Shown here: piece after piece, positions 22,490 to 36,200 of the stretch
How the letters are laid out: the number at the start of each line of letters is the position of its first letter
Numbering within the stretch: the stretch's first letter is position 1
Assembly: GCA_038373865.1 (NCBI GenBank)
Contig: JAXGGA010001581.1
Location: 62,001 to 126,000, forward strand
Origin: Uloborus plumipes
Taxonomy: Eukaryota; Arthropoda; Arachnida; Araneae; Uloboridae
Direction: 5' to 3'
Length of the DNA: 64,000 bases
Translations under genes and position numbers: made by a program
The notes under the pieces: generated by a model
What the model saw: only the letters and a program-made list of their open reading frames with translations
Told to the model about the DNA's origin: nothing
Databases searched by the model: none

Positions 22490-25400
22490 CGACACTTCAA
22501 CGACACATACATTTTTTTCTATAAAACAAAGCTTAATTAATTGATGTAAGTAATTCCACGTTGTAGCCAAGGTTTCTCTGATTGGTGTAGTACAGTAATT
22601 AAAACTTAACACGAAAATAAATTAAATTATCTAATAAATATTGAAAAGTTAAAAATTGGAAAATAGTGTTTTTAGATTTTGAAAAATTGCGTCTGCCGGT
22701 CTGTAAGTACCCGCTGCTCTCATAATATTCTTTGGAAGAAATATATACTCCGATGCTAACAACATATTTTTCGTTTAGTTGTATGTTTGACAAAACTTAC
22801 GATCTTAGTAATATAGAGAATATTGGTCAGATATTAGAAAGCTGATTTTCGTATACGGAAAAGTATGATCGTTCACTTCTGGATGGAGCATCTTGCTGAA
22901 GTTTATATTGTTGTATAATGTATTTCCAAAATCTTATTTTTAATTTAGAAATGAAAAATATTTTACACTTACTTGCAAGAATTTGGGAACGAGTTACTGA
23001 AAGAGTCATTTATAGGAAGTTTGAAATATAATGCTTAACAGCGTGATCTTTTGGCAATCAAATTATTTTATATGGCAGCGGGTGCGAAGTTTTTTGGTCA
23101 TCTGTTATTGGAAGCAAGAATAAAACCATTGATATTTAGAAAAAATTGAATCTTAGATTTTGCATGTAAATCAGGTGTTAGAGCTAACTGCAAGTGGCAT
23201 CAATAGTAAGTAGAAGCTGTAGTAAAATTAAAACTTTTATTATCCCGAATCAGTTAAAAAATATGTTTCTGAAGTATGTTCAGGATTCTTTTCGCGATTG
23301 ATATTGTTTTGAATTATTATGACTTGAACAAAAACAAATTTCGAGACCGCACATTTGCAAAATAACATTTAATAGTTAGTTACTCATTATTAATAGCCGT
23401 GAAACAACTTTCCAAAGTTGTATGAAAATAAAAAACAATTTGAAGGCACACAGCCATATTTTTATTAAAACTAACTCATGCAAATTTAAAAAAAATACCT
23501 GTTTCTGGATTCATATTGATCTTACGTCAGTTAAGCAACTCGATCTAAGGAACTACTTGAAAGTTTAGCTAAATTGGTGAGAAATATGGGTGGGAAAGAA
23601 ACCACATAGAGGACTTAAAGATATAATAGTTTCCGATTAAAGATATAGAAAAGTATAAGTTTTATTCATTATTGTTTACATGGAAGAAAATCAAAACCCT
23701 ATGTAATAATCTCTCTGCATGCAAACATGTTATCAAAAGGGGTGTTCTTCATAAATAGTCTGTTTGTAAATAAATTATAATCCAATTTGAATTAAGTATA
23801 TTAATTACATAAGTAGCCAATTATGCGTTTTTCATGTAAAGTCTAAGTGAGGTGAATTACAAATATTTCACCCACTTTATATCTTCTTTTTGCATTATAC
23901 CTCGATTAGGGAAGTTATATGAACGTGCGATTTAATATTATTCTTCATAGACGTTACAATAAAACTTTTTTTGATACTTAAAAACTGTTAAAAAAGTTTC
24001 ACCAAAAACGCAATATTTTCCAGAAGTAATTGCTATGTTTTGTTGTAAATAGAATTATTGACAAATTTTGGTAAAAAAATGGTTTTTGCGCAGTAAAAAT
24101 TGGTTACTTTTGCGAAAGATTATTCGGTGTTTGCAATTCAAATAAGGTCGTTCAATATTTGAGTTTATTCGTTATAAACAATAATCAAAGCATCAAATTG
24201 AGTGATTAATTCTTGAAAGCACACACTTCCTAATATCCAAGAGATCAAAAGAAGAAAACTTCTTTAAAGGAAAATAATACTTTCGGAATAGTTTTGAGGT
24301 AGGATCTATACTTCTACTTTCGTATTACATTTCTTCCTATTTTCCGATATTCGACTTGGAAATTGCAGATGAATAAGATTTCTGAATCGTACATTTGCCG
24401 TCTTTCCAAAAGATAATGTATTCAGAAATTCCTCCCAATATGTGGTTTGAAAGGACAGTTTCAGAGAAAGAGAAAATCTTAGTTTATTGACTTACTTCTT
24501 TTAGAAAGGGAACTTTTACCTGCGGATGGAAAATAGCAAGTCAGAAAGGAAATACGGCGCACAAAATATGATTTCTATCATATGAGAAACCTGCTCTATG
24601 CAGGAAAAGGAAAGTTTAAAGAAATGAGTCTAATAGAAGTGTTTATGTTTATAAATATTTTTGAGGGTGCAGAATAAAAAATATTTGTGTTATATGAACT
24701 GGTGAAATCAGAAAAACCTAATATGTATATTTTAAAGAATTTTGAGTATACAAAGCATACTTTTCAAAACATCGTATCTTTGAATGTAGCATATATCATA
24801 CGAAGTTAACTATTTCGGTTTGACAGTAAGTTTTAAGAAATAATAATTTAAACTAATGAAAAAAAAAACATTAAAACCCTTAAAAGAATGAAAAAAATAA
24901 TGCGTCTCTTTTATTGATTCCACTTAAAATTGATACATATGTATATACTAGCGTGTTAAATTTTAGGTTTGTAAAACTAACACAAACAACATGCCTTCGT
25001 TTTTGAAAATTAACTTAAAGCGTTCGTATTTTGCAAAATGTAATATTGTTGATTTAACTTAACGGCACATCTGTAGTACATTACTTCCTTTGTGTTCTGG
25101 ATGATACAGAGATGAAAAAAAAATATTTATAAATTTTGAACTGAAAGAGAGATTCAACTAGAATTTAATTAAATTTAACTCAAGGCTCGTTATGTACCAT
25201 TTACTATTTTTTCATAAGCATGCACATTTTTGTCGTTCACGTTTTGGTGAAAACTTAAAAATTCACCGAATTCTTCCTCTGAGTGTATACTGATTGTCAA
25301 GGCTCAAACTGTATAGCATCACTTACCAGGATCCTTGCAAGAGATTCCAGTTGCTTCTACCTTTAGTACCTATTCTCTAAAAAATTAATCCCCTCCCCCT

Positions 25401-28140
25401 TGTTTACAAATGCTTCATATTATATTTGACATTACCAATGACCAAGCCAATAAGGAAATCTATTCAAAATGTTAAGCATTCCTTCAGTTCTATTTACTAG
25501 TTAAATGCACCATTTACAAATTGAAGCTGTTGCTTCAAACTTATTTATGTTTAATATGAATATGCGTGTTCTGCGAAATGAAAATACTTACAATATTAAT
25601 TTTCTTATTTCAGTAAAATCAGTAAACTTATTTCAGTAAAATCTATCCCCAGAAATCGTTCAATGGAACACATTAATTTCAGAAACAAGTAAATAATTCA
25701 TATATTGACAACTTTCGCTTTTTATAACTACTTTTTGTCTTTAATGTTTCCTTCTCAAAGCGGCGGTGGTTTGAAAATGCTCTTTGAATTAGACAGCATA
25801 CAAATTACTTAATCTCCCAGAAACATCTTAGAAGCGGAACATTTCTGTAAACGATCGATCAACGTAAAAACGGATCCCTTTATTAATATAGAAGTTTTCG
25901 ATAAATCTGTGGTTAAAATTACCGCGGAGGAAAAACTAATGGTTGGAAACTAATTGCTGTTCCCTGAAAAACAAAAACTTCGGTCCAGTCATTAACTCAA
26001 CAACGGAAGTCAACATCCGAAATTAATTAGGCTTGCTGATATTTAAGAGAAAAAAGTAATGCTTTCACAACATTTGTACATGAAATGAAAAAGAGAACTC
26101 TTTCCAGACACGCAATGATTGAAAATGATGAATGCATCAATTAAAATTCGCCAGCTTTCTTAAGTATATTAAATGATGCGAAATAAGTAAAAGAGTAGTG
26201 CTTTGCGCTCGTTTGTTTCTTACGTTTAATTAGTTTCCTGGATGTTTAAAGTTTAGAAAAAAATTGTTTGCACTTAAAAGTAGAGTTTGTATATATTTAC
26301 TCATTCAATTGAGAGAAATAAAAGTCCATAAATCTCTTATTACTAGAGTTTGAGAATGATGCAAAAATGCTTAAATACAAGTCAAAGTTACACGAACAAA
26401 AGATGTTGACAATGTTCACAATAGAATAAAACAAATAAAAATAATATAAGCGTTTATTCAAAAGACTTTTGTTGCTTATTGAATCATTTTGAGAGGTGTA
26501 ATGTCCTAAAATGATAATTTTTCAAAAAAAAAAGGGGTTATTGAATTTTTTTAATAATATATTTTTTAGGAATCAAAAATATAAAAATGTTTCAGTTTTG
26601 TTTTTCCGATAATTAGAAACGAAGTTGCAGCCAATACTGTAAGTGCTATCGCAGGAACCGGAAGTAGAACTATAAGACCGCCAAAACCCTCCCTAAAGAC
26701 CACAAAAAACAAGAAAATATGTGGAAAAGTAAATATATTTACAACTTTACTGTATTTTATTTTACAGAATATTTAAGCTACTAACACGCAAAAATTTTGT
26801 TTTAAAAATAGTCTTAAGCATTATTTTAAATATATCTTTAGCTGCGTTTTCTGAAAAAGCTATTTTTTTTCTCTAGTTTGCATTTACGGCAGATATTATA
26901 GCTTCTAAAGTTTTTTTTTTTTAATCTATGAAACACGTTTTCCCAGATAATGTTTTTTTTTACATTCATAGCTATGTTTGGAACTACATTCTAAGGTCTG
27001 TGTCAATATTTTTAACTTTTACAGGTATTTATGTGGAAAATACTGAGAGTTTTTCCATGAAAATTTGTGAGTTTCAATAAAATTGCGGGATTAAAAAAAA
27101 AATCCGGCTGTCATAAAACTTTTAACTCAGAACACAAGTTATAAGCACAGTAACTTGCATTAGAAAACGTTTTTAAATGTATTGATTATAAAGTTTTTAA
27201 TTTAAGTTTAGAGTTAACTTAAAAGAGTATAGAGCTTTTGGAGTAAACAGCAAAATTAGTTTTTTTTTTTGTTTAAATTTACCTGTTTCCGAAAAATTCA
27301 AAAGAAAGCAAGTTTTTTTTTTTTTTACTATTTTCCTATTTTTGCTCATTCTTCATTTGAAAACAAATACAAATTTTTTTTTTTGAAAAAAAGTACTGCG
27401 AAAGCAGACAGACCTCTTAAATTTTAGAGTTAGTTTTTCATAAAACTATTCCTCTAGTCACTCTACTTTAATAGTTTTGCTAGATAGATCTGAAATAGGT
27501 GCAAATTTTTTCATTTCTTTTGTATGTAAGCAGCTTTTAGTATAATTTAACAACTTTTTTTGTGCATGCAGCTTTTTCCTTTCTGTCTTTGTTTTTTGTT
27601 CTGTCCTCTTTATATGAAATCTTAAGTTAATTATTTGAATTAAAAATAAATTAAAAAATGAAGTTCTCCTTTAAACAATATGAACTTTTGGTTATAAATG
27701 GTTTCTATTTAAAAATAAATTTCTGTTCTTGGGTGCATTTGAAGCAAAAAATATTATAATAGTTAGAAATAAGTATTGCATTTTTAATATAGGATGAATC
27801 GTTCATGCAAAAGGAAGTTATTTCATAAAAATAGAGTACTCATATTTCATTTATAGGAATGTAATTACGTGGAAATTTTCTCGAATAAAAAACTCTTATT
27901 AACATTTATAATGATGATTCAAATAATTGAAACTGTTATGAAGCGTGAACTTTTTTTTTTTTTTTTTTTTGCTATTACAAGTAATAAGTTCGTATAGCAT
28001 CGTACAGTAGTTTTTAAAACTTTCTGCTGCATATAATACGTATGAGTATCATTTTTAGTTGCACAAGTGTACTCTTAAAAATAACAAGATTGGAGTTTTT
28101 TTTAAGTATAATAGTATGCATTTATTTTTCAAACAAGTTT
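22490..28140. other. Long AT-rich spacer
   Basis: 5.6 kb without a convincing ORF, element end or RNA gene. Homopolymer T/A runs are frequent at 26870-27400. This could be intronic or intergenic. Nothing in the sequence distinguishes the two. Confidence 0.5.
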
Positions 28141-28143
28141 CCC

Positions 28144-28276
28144 ATTTGCAATCAATTTATTTCAAAAATACTGATTTGCAATTAATCACATTCTGAAAAC
28201 ATTCATTTACAGTTAATTATATTCTGAAAACATTCATTTGCAATTAATTATGTTTTAAAACAATGATTTGCTATTC
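28144..28276. repeat. 31-bp minisatellite, about 4.3 copies
   Basis: Tandem units of 30-31 bp start ATTTGCAATTAAT and end CTGAAAACATTC, with increasing divergence at the edges. The unit starts lie near 28144, 28174, 28205, 28236 and 28266. Confidence 0.8.
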
Positions 28277-28439
28277 TTACACTGCTCATGAAATCACACG
28301 TATGTCTCCTTTATACTCAAAACTGTACACATTGACTCTTCTCCTGAACTTAAATCTTATCCTGTACTCTTAGATGTAAATGTTGGTTGCTACTGAAACA
28401 TTAAATGAGTTTTAATCAAAAAACTACCGCCCCTAAGAC

Positions 28440-28640
28440 TAGGCCTAAGGCTTAAATATGTGTAATACTTCGGGAGCTCAGTTATGTCTTTCAGAGACTG
28501 CAGTTTTGGCCTCATTAAGACTCTTCGGTCTGGATTAGACAGTAACCGAGCTGGAGGCAGTAATAATATTATAGAAGGTAAGGGAGGGTGTCAAACAATC
28601 TGGTGGTAAAGTAAAAGTAGCACAGCGAGGTGCAAATGGT
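28440..28640. other. Island of higher GC, unassigned
   Basis: Around 28465-28600 the composition is markedly less AT-rich (GAGACTGCAGTTTTGGCC, GTAACCGAGCTGGAGGCAG). I see no open frame with a motif. It may be an old repeat or exon remnant. Confidence 0.25.
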
Positions 28641-28644
28641 AAAA

Positions 28645-31620
28645 TTGCGGATTTTACAGTTTATTTTGAAGGTAAATACGCATGTTCTTACAAGCTTTTT
28701 TTCTTATACATGTATAATCAACTCCGTACATTGGATGTTGGTTCAATAGTTGCTCTTAAACTTTTGTCTTTGATAAATTGAAAATTCAGCTAAACACAAA
28801 GTTACATAAGTAGAAGTTTAAAATGCTTTTTTTTCCCATTTCCAATAAGTCTGTTAAGACAGTTATTAAAAAACAATTTCTTAGATATATGTTCAGTTTA
28901 ATTTAAAATTATCACTTTTATTGGAATTTGTGTAACAGTATCTCTTCATTTAATGTAATTTGTAACTTCCATTCTTAGCGAAATCAAAGCACTGTTCTCT
29001 GGAAAACAAATAAATAAAGAAAGAAAAAATACTTTTCCTTGCTCTCACATCCATTTAATTTCAAAAATGCCTTTATTTTGTAAATGAAACAAGGAGTAAA
29101 GCTTTAGTACCTCTATTATTTTCTTTCTACAATTTTTCTTCTTGCATTCCTTTTAAATCGGAATAACCCGTTGAATAGCAAGCTATAATAACATAATCTA
29201 CATCTGATACAAAAAAAAAAAAAAAAAAAAAAAAAGAATTGTGACACCTCGAGTTAAAGTTATGTTTTTTTGTAATAACGAATTTCCATAAGTGTTTTTC
29301 TTTTTGTATCGTGTAATCAAACTACTTTACTTAACGTTACGAATATAAAACGATCACCTTTGTTTTGTTTGATTTATAGTTTTTGAAATTATTTGTATCC
29401 AGTTACATAAAAATTAGCTTACGCCAGTTGTAGGAATATGTGTGTCATTTCATAATATTTTCAAAGTATTCTGTGAAGTAGGATTTCTTTACGTGACAAT
29501 GACAAAGGTCGTATTACATAGCTTTGTCTGTAGTCATAAAAAATAACTCTTAGTCTAATCCATTGATTTAGAAGCTAAAACCTTAGTTTTAAAAGTTTTA
29601 TTATTAATTTTTAGTTTTAGATAACGTTATACACATTAAAAGTAATAAAAACACTTGCCAAACAGTGCTTCACTCGATATAGCCAAAGATGTTTTATCTT
29701 TAAAACATCAAATGGGACGACTCAAGGAACAGAATTTGACATCCGGCAATTACAGTTTAGGACACAGAAAGACGTAATTAAACCAATAATTTAGACAGCA
29801 AAGATAGAGCCAAAATTAATTTGCCTTGTAAATTTGTGTTTTGAAAAAAAGAAAAAAGAAACATCTCTCGTCTTGCTGTATAAAATGCCCAGGGTAAGTG
29901 TTTTGATGGAGAAACGGGGATTGAAATGGATGAAGATACAGCAACTAAAATCTTCCATCCCCATTGAGTTTATTAAATTGTTTGAAATTAAACATTTGCA
30001 TTTTCAGGTCTCTTTACTTTAAAATTAAGTTAAACACAAATTACAAAATGAAGCTTCTATCAGAAAAAAAAGTTTTAAGGTGAATTACGCTTTTTTATTC
30101 GCAAAATCCTATCGAAAAGCTTCAGATTTGCCTTTTTACAGGTTTTGTAGTACAAACGAATCTATCTATCTATCTATCTATAAATTAATAGCCCGGTAAT
30201 AAAATATTAGCCCGGTAAAAATAGATAATAAAGCGCAACAACATGGATAAATGTGTATAGTATTGAAAATTTGTGCAGATTTTAAATACATCTTCATGAG
30301 TGAAATTTAAACTCCATATCAATCCCAGTAGAGCTTAAAACTGTATGAAAGCCCAAAAGAAAAAAAGGAAGAAAAAGAAATGAGGGAAACATTCGCAGAG
30401 CTAAAAATAGTACGGACTTTAAAAACATCATTATAAATGGAATATAAAATTTCTCCTCCCACTTGAACTAAAATGTTATGTAAGATCAAAAAAAGAAAAA
30501 AGAAGTTGAAAAATCTAAAAAACTTGCAAAGAGCTGAAACTGAGTACGAACCTTAAATAAATCACGATAAAATGATATCTCTGTCAATCGACTGCAAGAT
30601 TAAAAAATATATATACATGTTCAACGGTTAAAGCTATTTTTCTTTTTTTTTTTTTGGCAATAATTTCTTTTTTTTTTTTGTATTTATGAAAAAAATGAAA
30701 AATATTATGAAAAATATTTTTATTTAACATATGCAGTTGAAGATAACATTAATTGTAACCATGTTATTATAATGTTTTTATTTGGCTAAATAGGTAAAGT
30801 AATCTTTTATTTTTCAGTAATATGTATACTTTTGAAAAGGATTATTTAGAAACACTACTTAACCCTGTTTGTTTTCCGTAATTATTATACTGATTAGGTT
30901 TACTGAAAACTACAAATCATGTGACGAATTGACGTTTTGCTATGGTAAGAATAATTAGCAAAACATGTTTAGAACCTTGTTTACGCAAAAAGTACACATT
31001 TTACTTTGATATAGTTAGAAATATGTTCTTTTAACTAAAAGCTTGTTCGTAGTAGAAAATTAACTCTCTAATGCGAAAGTTCGCGTTATTCTACCATTTA
31101 CCCTGAGAGAAAAATCTGAGCAAACAATTAATTAGTCTTGTGAAATTTGCATTAAAAGAAAAAATAATGCAAAATAAAATGCAGAAAATTGGTGTTTTAA
31201 TGGACAGGCGATGATTGAAAATGATGAATGTAGTAATTATGATTCGTTGAGCTTATTTGAGTTTATTAAATAGTCTAAGATTTTGCATTTGTGTTTTTCG
31301 TGTTCTTTACTTTAGATGCAAATTACTTGAGATGAGGCTAAATAAGCAATTTTCAAGTTATATAAGGGGAAAACTACTTTTTCTTTTTGATATTAAATTC
31401 AAAAATTGAATTAAATTAGGTTATTATAATTTTTTGAAACGTTAAAATTTTAAAACTACTCTCTCTGTAATAAAGGTTGATTTGGCCAAACCACGATGCA
31501 ATTTTTGAAATGCCTTTCGGCAAAAATACTTTGAGGTAGTTGGTTGCCCCCCCCTCCCCCCAGATAGATAGATATATGTACACATATACTGGATGTTATA
31601 TTTTAACTTGTCGTTTATCT
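28645..31620. other. AT-rich spacer
   Basis: Contains a poly-A run (29210-29235), a short (ATCT)n tract at 30161-30181 and a duplicated TTAGCCCGGTAA-type motif just after it. No supported gene. Confidence 0.5.
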
Positions 31621-31720
31621 TTGTTATATATATATATATATATATAAATAAAAAATGTAATCGATTACGATTATTATCTGCTGATTACGATTTCGATTAC
31701 GCAATTACAGATTGGTGAGA
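31545..31720. repeat. Low-complexity cluster: C-tract, TA array, GATTACGATTAC block
   Basis: A CCCCCCCTCCCCCC tract, then (TA)n at 31625-31646, then a block of GATTACGATT repeats on one strand (31655-31715). The same GATTACGATTAC motif recurs at 40660-40765. Confidence 0.7.
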
Positions 31721-31724
31721 AATA

Positions 31725-32530
31725 TACATATACAGAGGAGGATCCAGAAGTTTTGAAAGGGGTGGTGTCAAGTTTTGGTTCGCCAATTTTATACCTTATC
31801 AGTTAAGTGGAAGGAAAACGAAACATGTAAACTTTAAACCTTCTAAAAAATATTATACAATATTGCACAGCGAGTAATATTTTTATAAAATTTTGTAATA
31901 TTTTTTGTATTATATATTACCATCTATTTGATGTGGTAAAAAATTATTATCAGGAAAAATAAATTTGCAATTTATAAATTGTCTTAATGTAATCAGTATT
32001 AGAATAATAAAATTCGCAAGCATAATATTCTTATAAAATTTAACTTTTTTCATACCTAATGCATGGATAAAATTTTTGTTTCAATGAGCGCAAGATTGCA
32101 AAGGGTTGTGCAAATCATAAATTAAAGTATACTGAAGTGTAATTGCCACTAAAATCATGAAATTAAAATAATGAACATAAATATAAAAAATATTGAAATT
32201 ATTCAAAGCACAAAAAGACAAGAAATACTTAAAAATAAATCATAGGCGTTTAGACTTACTCATAAGAAATATCTTAAAAATCTGTAGATACACAATTTTT
32301 TCATCTTTAACATACTTAATGATTAAAAATAATATCAGCATTGAAGTGTAAAGCATAAACTTAAGATTAAATAATGTGTAAAAATATTTAAAAAAAAGTC
32401 ACCAGAGTGTTGTATTGCAAATATATATTAAATGATAACTAAAGCACAGTTGCAAATTCCCTCTTCTTTTGCAAAATTTCCTCCTCTTTCGCTAAGGAAA
32501 GAAAAAGGGAAAAAATAAAAACCATGCAAC
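31725..32530. other. AT-rich spacer with one terminus-like motif
   Basis: The motif CAGAGGAGGATCCAGAAG (31733-31750) followed by GGGGTGG looks like a DNA-transposon end, but no partner was found. The rest is featureless. Confidence 0.35.
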
Positions 32531-32609
32531 TGTTTAGAACAGTGGTTCTCAACCTGGAGCAATTGCCGCAAAGGGGCGATTTAACTCCTCAAAGGGGCGG
32601 TAAGGGGGG

Positions 32610-32624
32610 AATCTTTCTTTCACA
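32610..32624. repeat. 15-bp direct repeat, left copy
   Basis: AATCTTTCTTTCACA, identical to 39611-39625. The pair brackets the 7.0-kb gag-pol insert. Joining the outer flanks would restore a run of GGGGCG motifs typical of the hAT subterminus. Confidence 0.7.
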
Positions 32625-33200
32625 TCTCTACCCCCCGGCAGAGAAAAACGTGACGTGTAACGTATGCATATATATATGATGAAATCAATTTTAAAATGGA
32701 CCAAAAACATTCATTATCATAACATAATTTAAAAAATTGGTAAGTCAAAATCAAAACATTAATGAAACACAATCTGAAAATTTGGTAAGTCAAAATCAAA
32801 ACATTATTGGTTCACCCCAGCCTTTTCGAGAATCACCTCAGATCCAAAGAAGAATGATCAACCAAAAAAGATTTTTTTTTACCAAATATGAATCATTAAT
32901 TTATAAATTTCAAAGAAAAACTGCTTTTACTCTCTCATTATAGCAATGAACATGTTCTTTCCTTTTTGAATTACTACAGTATGTACACATGATAGATAAA
33001 ATTGAAGCAATTGTCTAAAATAACTCTTAGCAGTACCAGCCTAACTAAAAATTACAATTCTGAGGTCGCGAGTCTCAGAAATAAAGACATTCAACTTATT
33101 ATTTCACCACATGTAATACACAATTGAGCAAAACAACAGCAAGAAATTCAAACTTCATTACAATACATATTTCAATTTTATTCAAACTCTTTTCTTCTCT

Positions 33201-33203
<3 letters not shown>

Positions 33204-33231
<28 letters not shown>
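33204..33231 (-). promoter_or_regulatory. A28 tract and purine-rich tract just after pol
   Basis: On the minus strand, six bases after the pol TAA stop there is a run of 28 A. It is followed by a mixed purine stretch (GAGAGAGAAGAAAAGAG, down to 33187) and then AATAAA at 33177-33182. In an LTR retroelement this position holds the polypurine tract that primes plus-strand DNA. Alternatively, AATAAA could serve as a cleavage/polyadenylation signal for the gag-pol mRNA. Confidence 0.5.
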
Positions 33232-33234
<3 letters not shown>

Positions 33235-33236
33235 AA

Positions 33237-36200
33237 TTAATTAGCACTAAAAATTTTACTAAAATGCAGTTTAATTGGCTTCTCGGTTGAATCATTAACA
33301 TTTTGAACCAGATAGTTGTTATTTCTAAATTTTTTGGTTATGAAATAAGGGCCTTTATACTTTGGCATAAAAACATATGGCTTGTGAAAAATTTTTATGA
33401 AGACCCTATCGCCATCCTTAAATTCAGTGACTTTTCTGCCTTTGAGTTGACTTTTGTGCTGATCAAAAAACTTTGCTTCATTTTCAACAACTAAGGCTTT
33501 ATTTTCCTTAGAGGATTCATTAATTTGTTTGATATATTTGTCGTATTGAGGGCCTACAATTGGATCAGAAAAAATATTCATAGGAGTATTAATTTCCCTA
33601 CCGAGAAATAGTTGGGCAGGAGAAAAATTGGTAACGCTATGAACACTGGCATTGTAGTGCAGTTTAAACAATAGAAGTTTCTGAGACCATTCGAAGGTAT
33701 TTTCTGAAATAGATGCTATTGACTCTTTTAAAATTCGGTGGCACCTTTCTACCAAGCCGTTCGTCGAAGGTAAATAAATGGATGATTTCCTATGATCTAT
33801 ATTTAAACTCTTGAAAAATGACTCGATTTCATCCGAAATGAAGTTCTTTGCATTGTCGGAAAGAATTACTTTGGGAATACCATAACTTGAAAAATAATCA
33901 TTCAGACACCTAATAATTACAGATGATGTTATACTGCTTAGGGCATAAGTTTCCAAAAATCTGGAATACTGATCCAGAATTGTTAAAATAAAAAATTTCC
34001 CATCTGTGGAACGACACAATTTCCCCACACAATCTATTGAAAGACTCTGTCCACTAACCAATCCAGATTTTGAAATGAATTCAGGTTTTGATTTATTTGG
34101 TTTGGGCTTGTTAGCTAAACAACTCTCACAAGACTTACAGAATGCTTTGACTTCAGAAAACATGGAGGGAAAGTAGTACAACTTTTTCAGAAAATTGTAG
34201 GTTTTTTGAGTGCCAAAATGAGGTATATGAGCATTTTCCATACAAGGAGTAACTAACTTTGATGGGATGTAAATTCTTTTGACAGTTTGTGTTTTACCTC
34301 TTCTCTTAACCTTAATGCATTTTTGTAAGATGTTATCCTCATTTACACAAAATTCTTTAGAAAAATTCCCCTCATTGTTTTTAAGTTTGCCTATGATGTC
34401 TAGAACATCTTTATCCTGTTGTTGTTCCTGAAAAATTATTTGATTCGAAAGATCATGTTTAGGCTGAAAAAGGTTTAAGTTGTTTGTAGTTAATTCCTCA
34501 TCATACACTCTACTCAAATAATCAGAAGGATTTAATGAACCTTCAATGTGTTCAATGTTGTATGTGAAATCCTGTAGAAAAAGCATCCACCTACATACTA
34601 TGTCAGGCTGTTTGTCTAGTTGAATAAAATTGGTCAAGGTTTTAGCATCGGTAAGAATGGTGAACGGAATACCTAGCAATTGTTCTCTGAAGTGTTTGAC
34701 AGATGCAAAAATGGCATAAAGCTCCCTTCGGATTGAGGGATACCTCGACTCAGCAGGAGACAACTTTTTTGAATAGAATTCTATTGGGAAAAAAACATCA
34801 TTAACTCTTTGCATCAGGATTGCCGACAAGGCCTCCCGACTAGCATCAGTCACTAAAAAAATAGGAGCATTTGGAGTAAAAGATTTAAGTGTGGGTTTCT
34901 TAAGGATGGTGTCCTGAATCTGATCAAAAGCGTCTTGACATTCATGAGACCAGAAGAAAGGAAGATTTTTCCTAGTTAAATTTATAATGGGTGAAACAAT
35001 TTCTGCATATTTATGAATTAAGTGTCTAAAATAGTTGGTCATGCCCAAGAAGGTTTGAACTTGTTTCACATTCTTGGGGATAGGAAATTTTGTCACTTTG
35101 TTGATATTGTTTTCAGATGGAGAGAACCCATTGCTATTAACAGTATATCCTAGGTAATTTATGCTAGGTTTACATAGTTGCAATTTCTTAGGATCCAGGG
35201 TGAGATTTAAAAGTTTAAGTCTGTCGAAAACAGTTTTCAAAATCTCCATTTGCTCTTGGATAGACTGGGACGCAATTATGATGTCGTCCAGAAAAAAATG
35301 TAAATTGGGACCTTTTAAGTGGCCTAGGGCTTTAGAAATCAGCATGTGAAAATATGAAGTACTTAGTCGACTACCAAAAGGCAAACGAGTAGGTTGAAAA
35401 TTTCCTAACTCTGAGCAAAAAGCCAACTTTTCCCTGTCCTGTGGTCTTAATTTGATTTGAAAAAAAGCAGCCTTTAAATCCAAAACGCAGTAAAGCTTCT
35501 TTCCAGCAATGTTTTGAATAATGTCATTAATTTTTGGCAAACAAATCTTGTAAGGTTCAGTGATAGCATTAAGAAGTCTGTAGTCGACAACCATGCGGAA
35601 TTTTAAATTTTGTTCTGGCTCATTAGTGTTTGGAGTTTTGCGAACAAAAATAATTGGAAAACAATAGTTGGATTTGGTCTCTTCAATTATACCTGCCTCC
35701 AATAACTGCTTAATCTCTTGTTGGGCAAAAGCATGAGCAATTCTAGGAATGGGGTAGGGTTTCGATTGTAAAGGAAATTCATGTAAGGTTTTGAATTCAG
35801 GAATTACAGCATCTGTGCAACCTAAGGTCTTATAGGATTTGGAAAAAACAGGATAATTGTCCATGAGTAGTTTCTGCATTTTAACTCTGTCACATTCATT
35901 TAAGTGATTTAAATCAAAATCATGGATTGAGAGTTCATCTTTTCTTAAGTTCAAAATTTCCTGCATATTTAAATGATTAATTTGTAAAACTTCGGTTTGA
36001 TTGGTTGACTGTATTATGTCATTTTCAAAAAATTCTTGCACCGAACCTAAATTCTGACCCTTTTGAATAACAAGATCATTGTTTGAAGTGTTTTCAATAA
36101 TGATGGAAAAACTATTTGAATCCTTCGCATAATGAATAGAGTCCAGCATACTGCATGATTTTTTAATATTGCCAGGAGAGAAAATTAATAATTTAGATTT

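Noticed and set aside
32737..32943. 68-codon plus-strand ORF with a repeated LVSQNQNI
   Set aside because: It comes from a 28-bp AT-rich direct repeat (about 32735-32762 and 32781-32808), with no other support.
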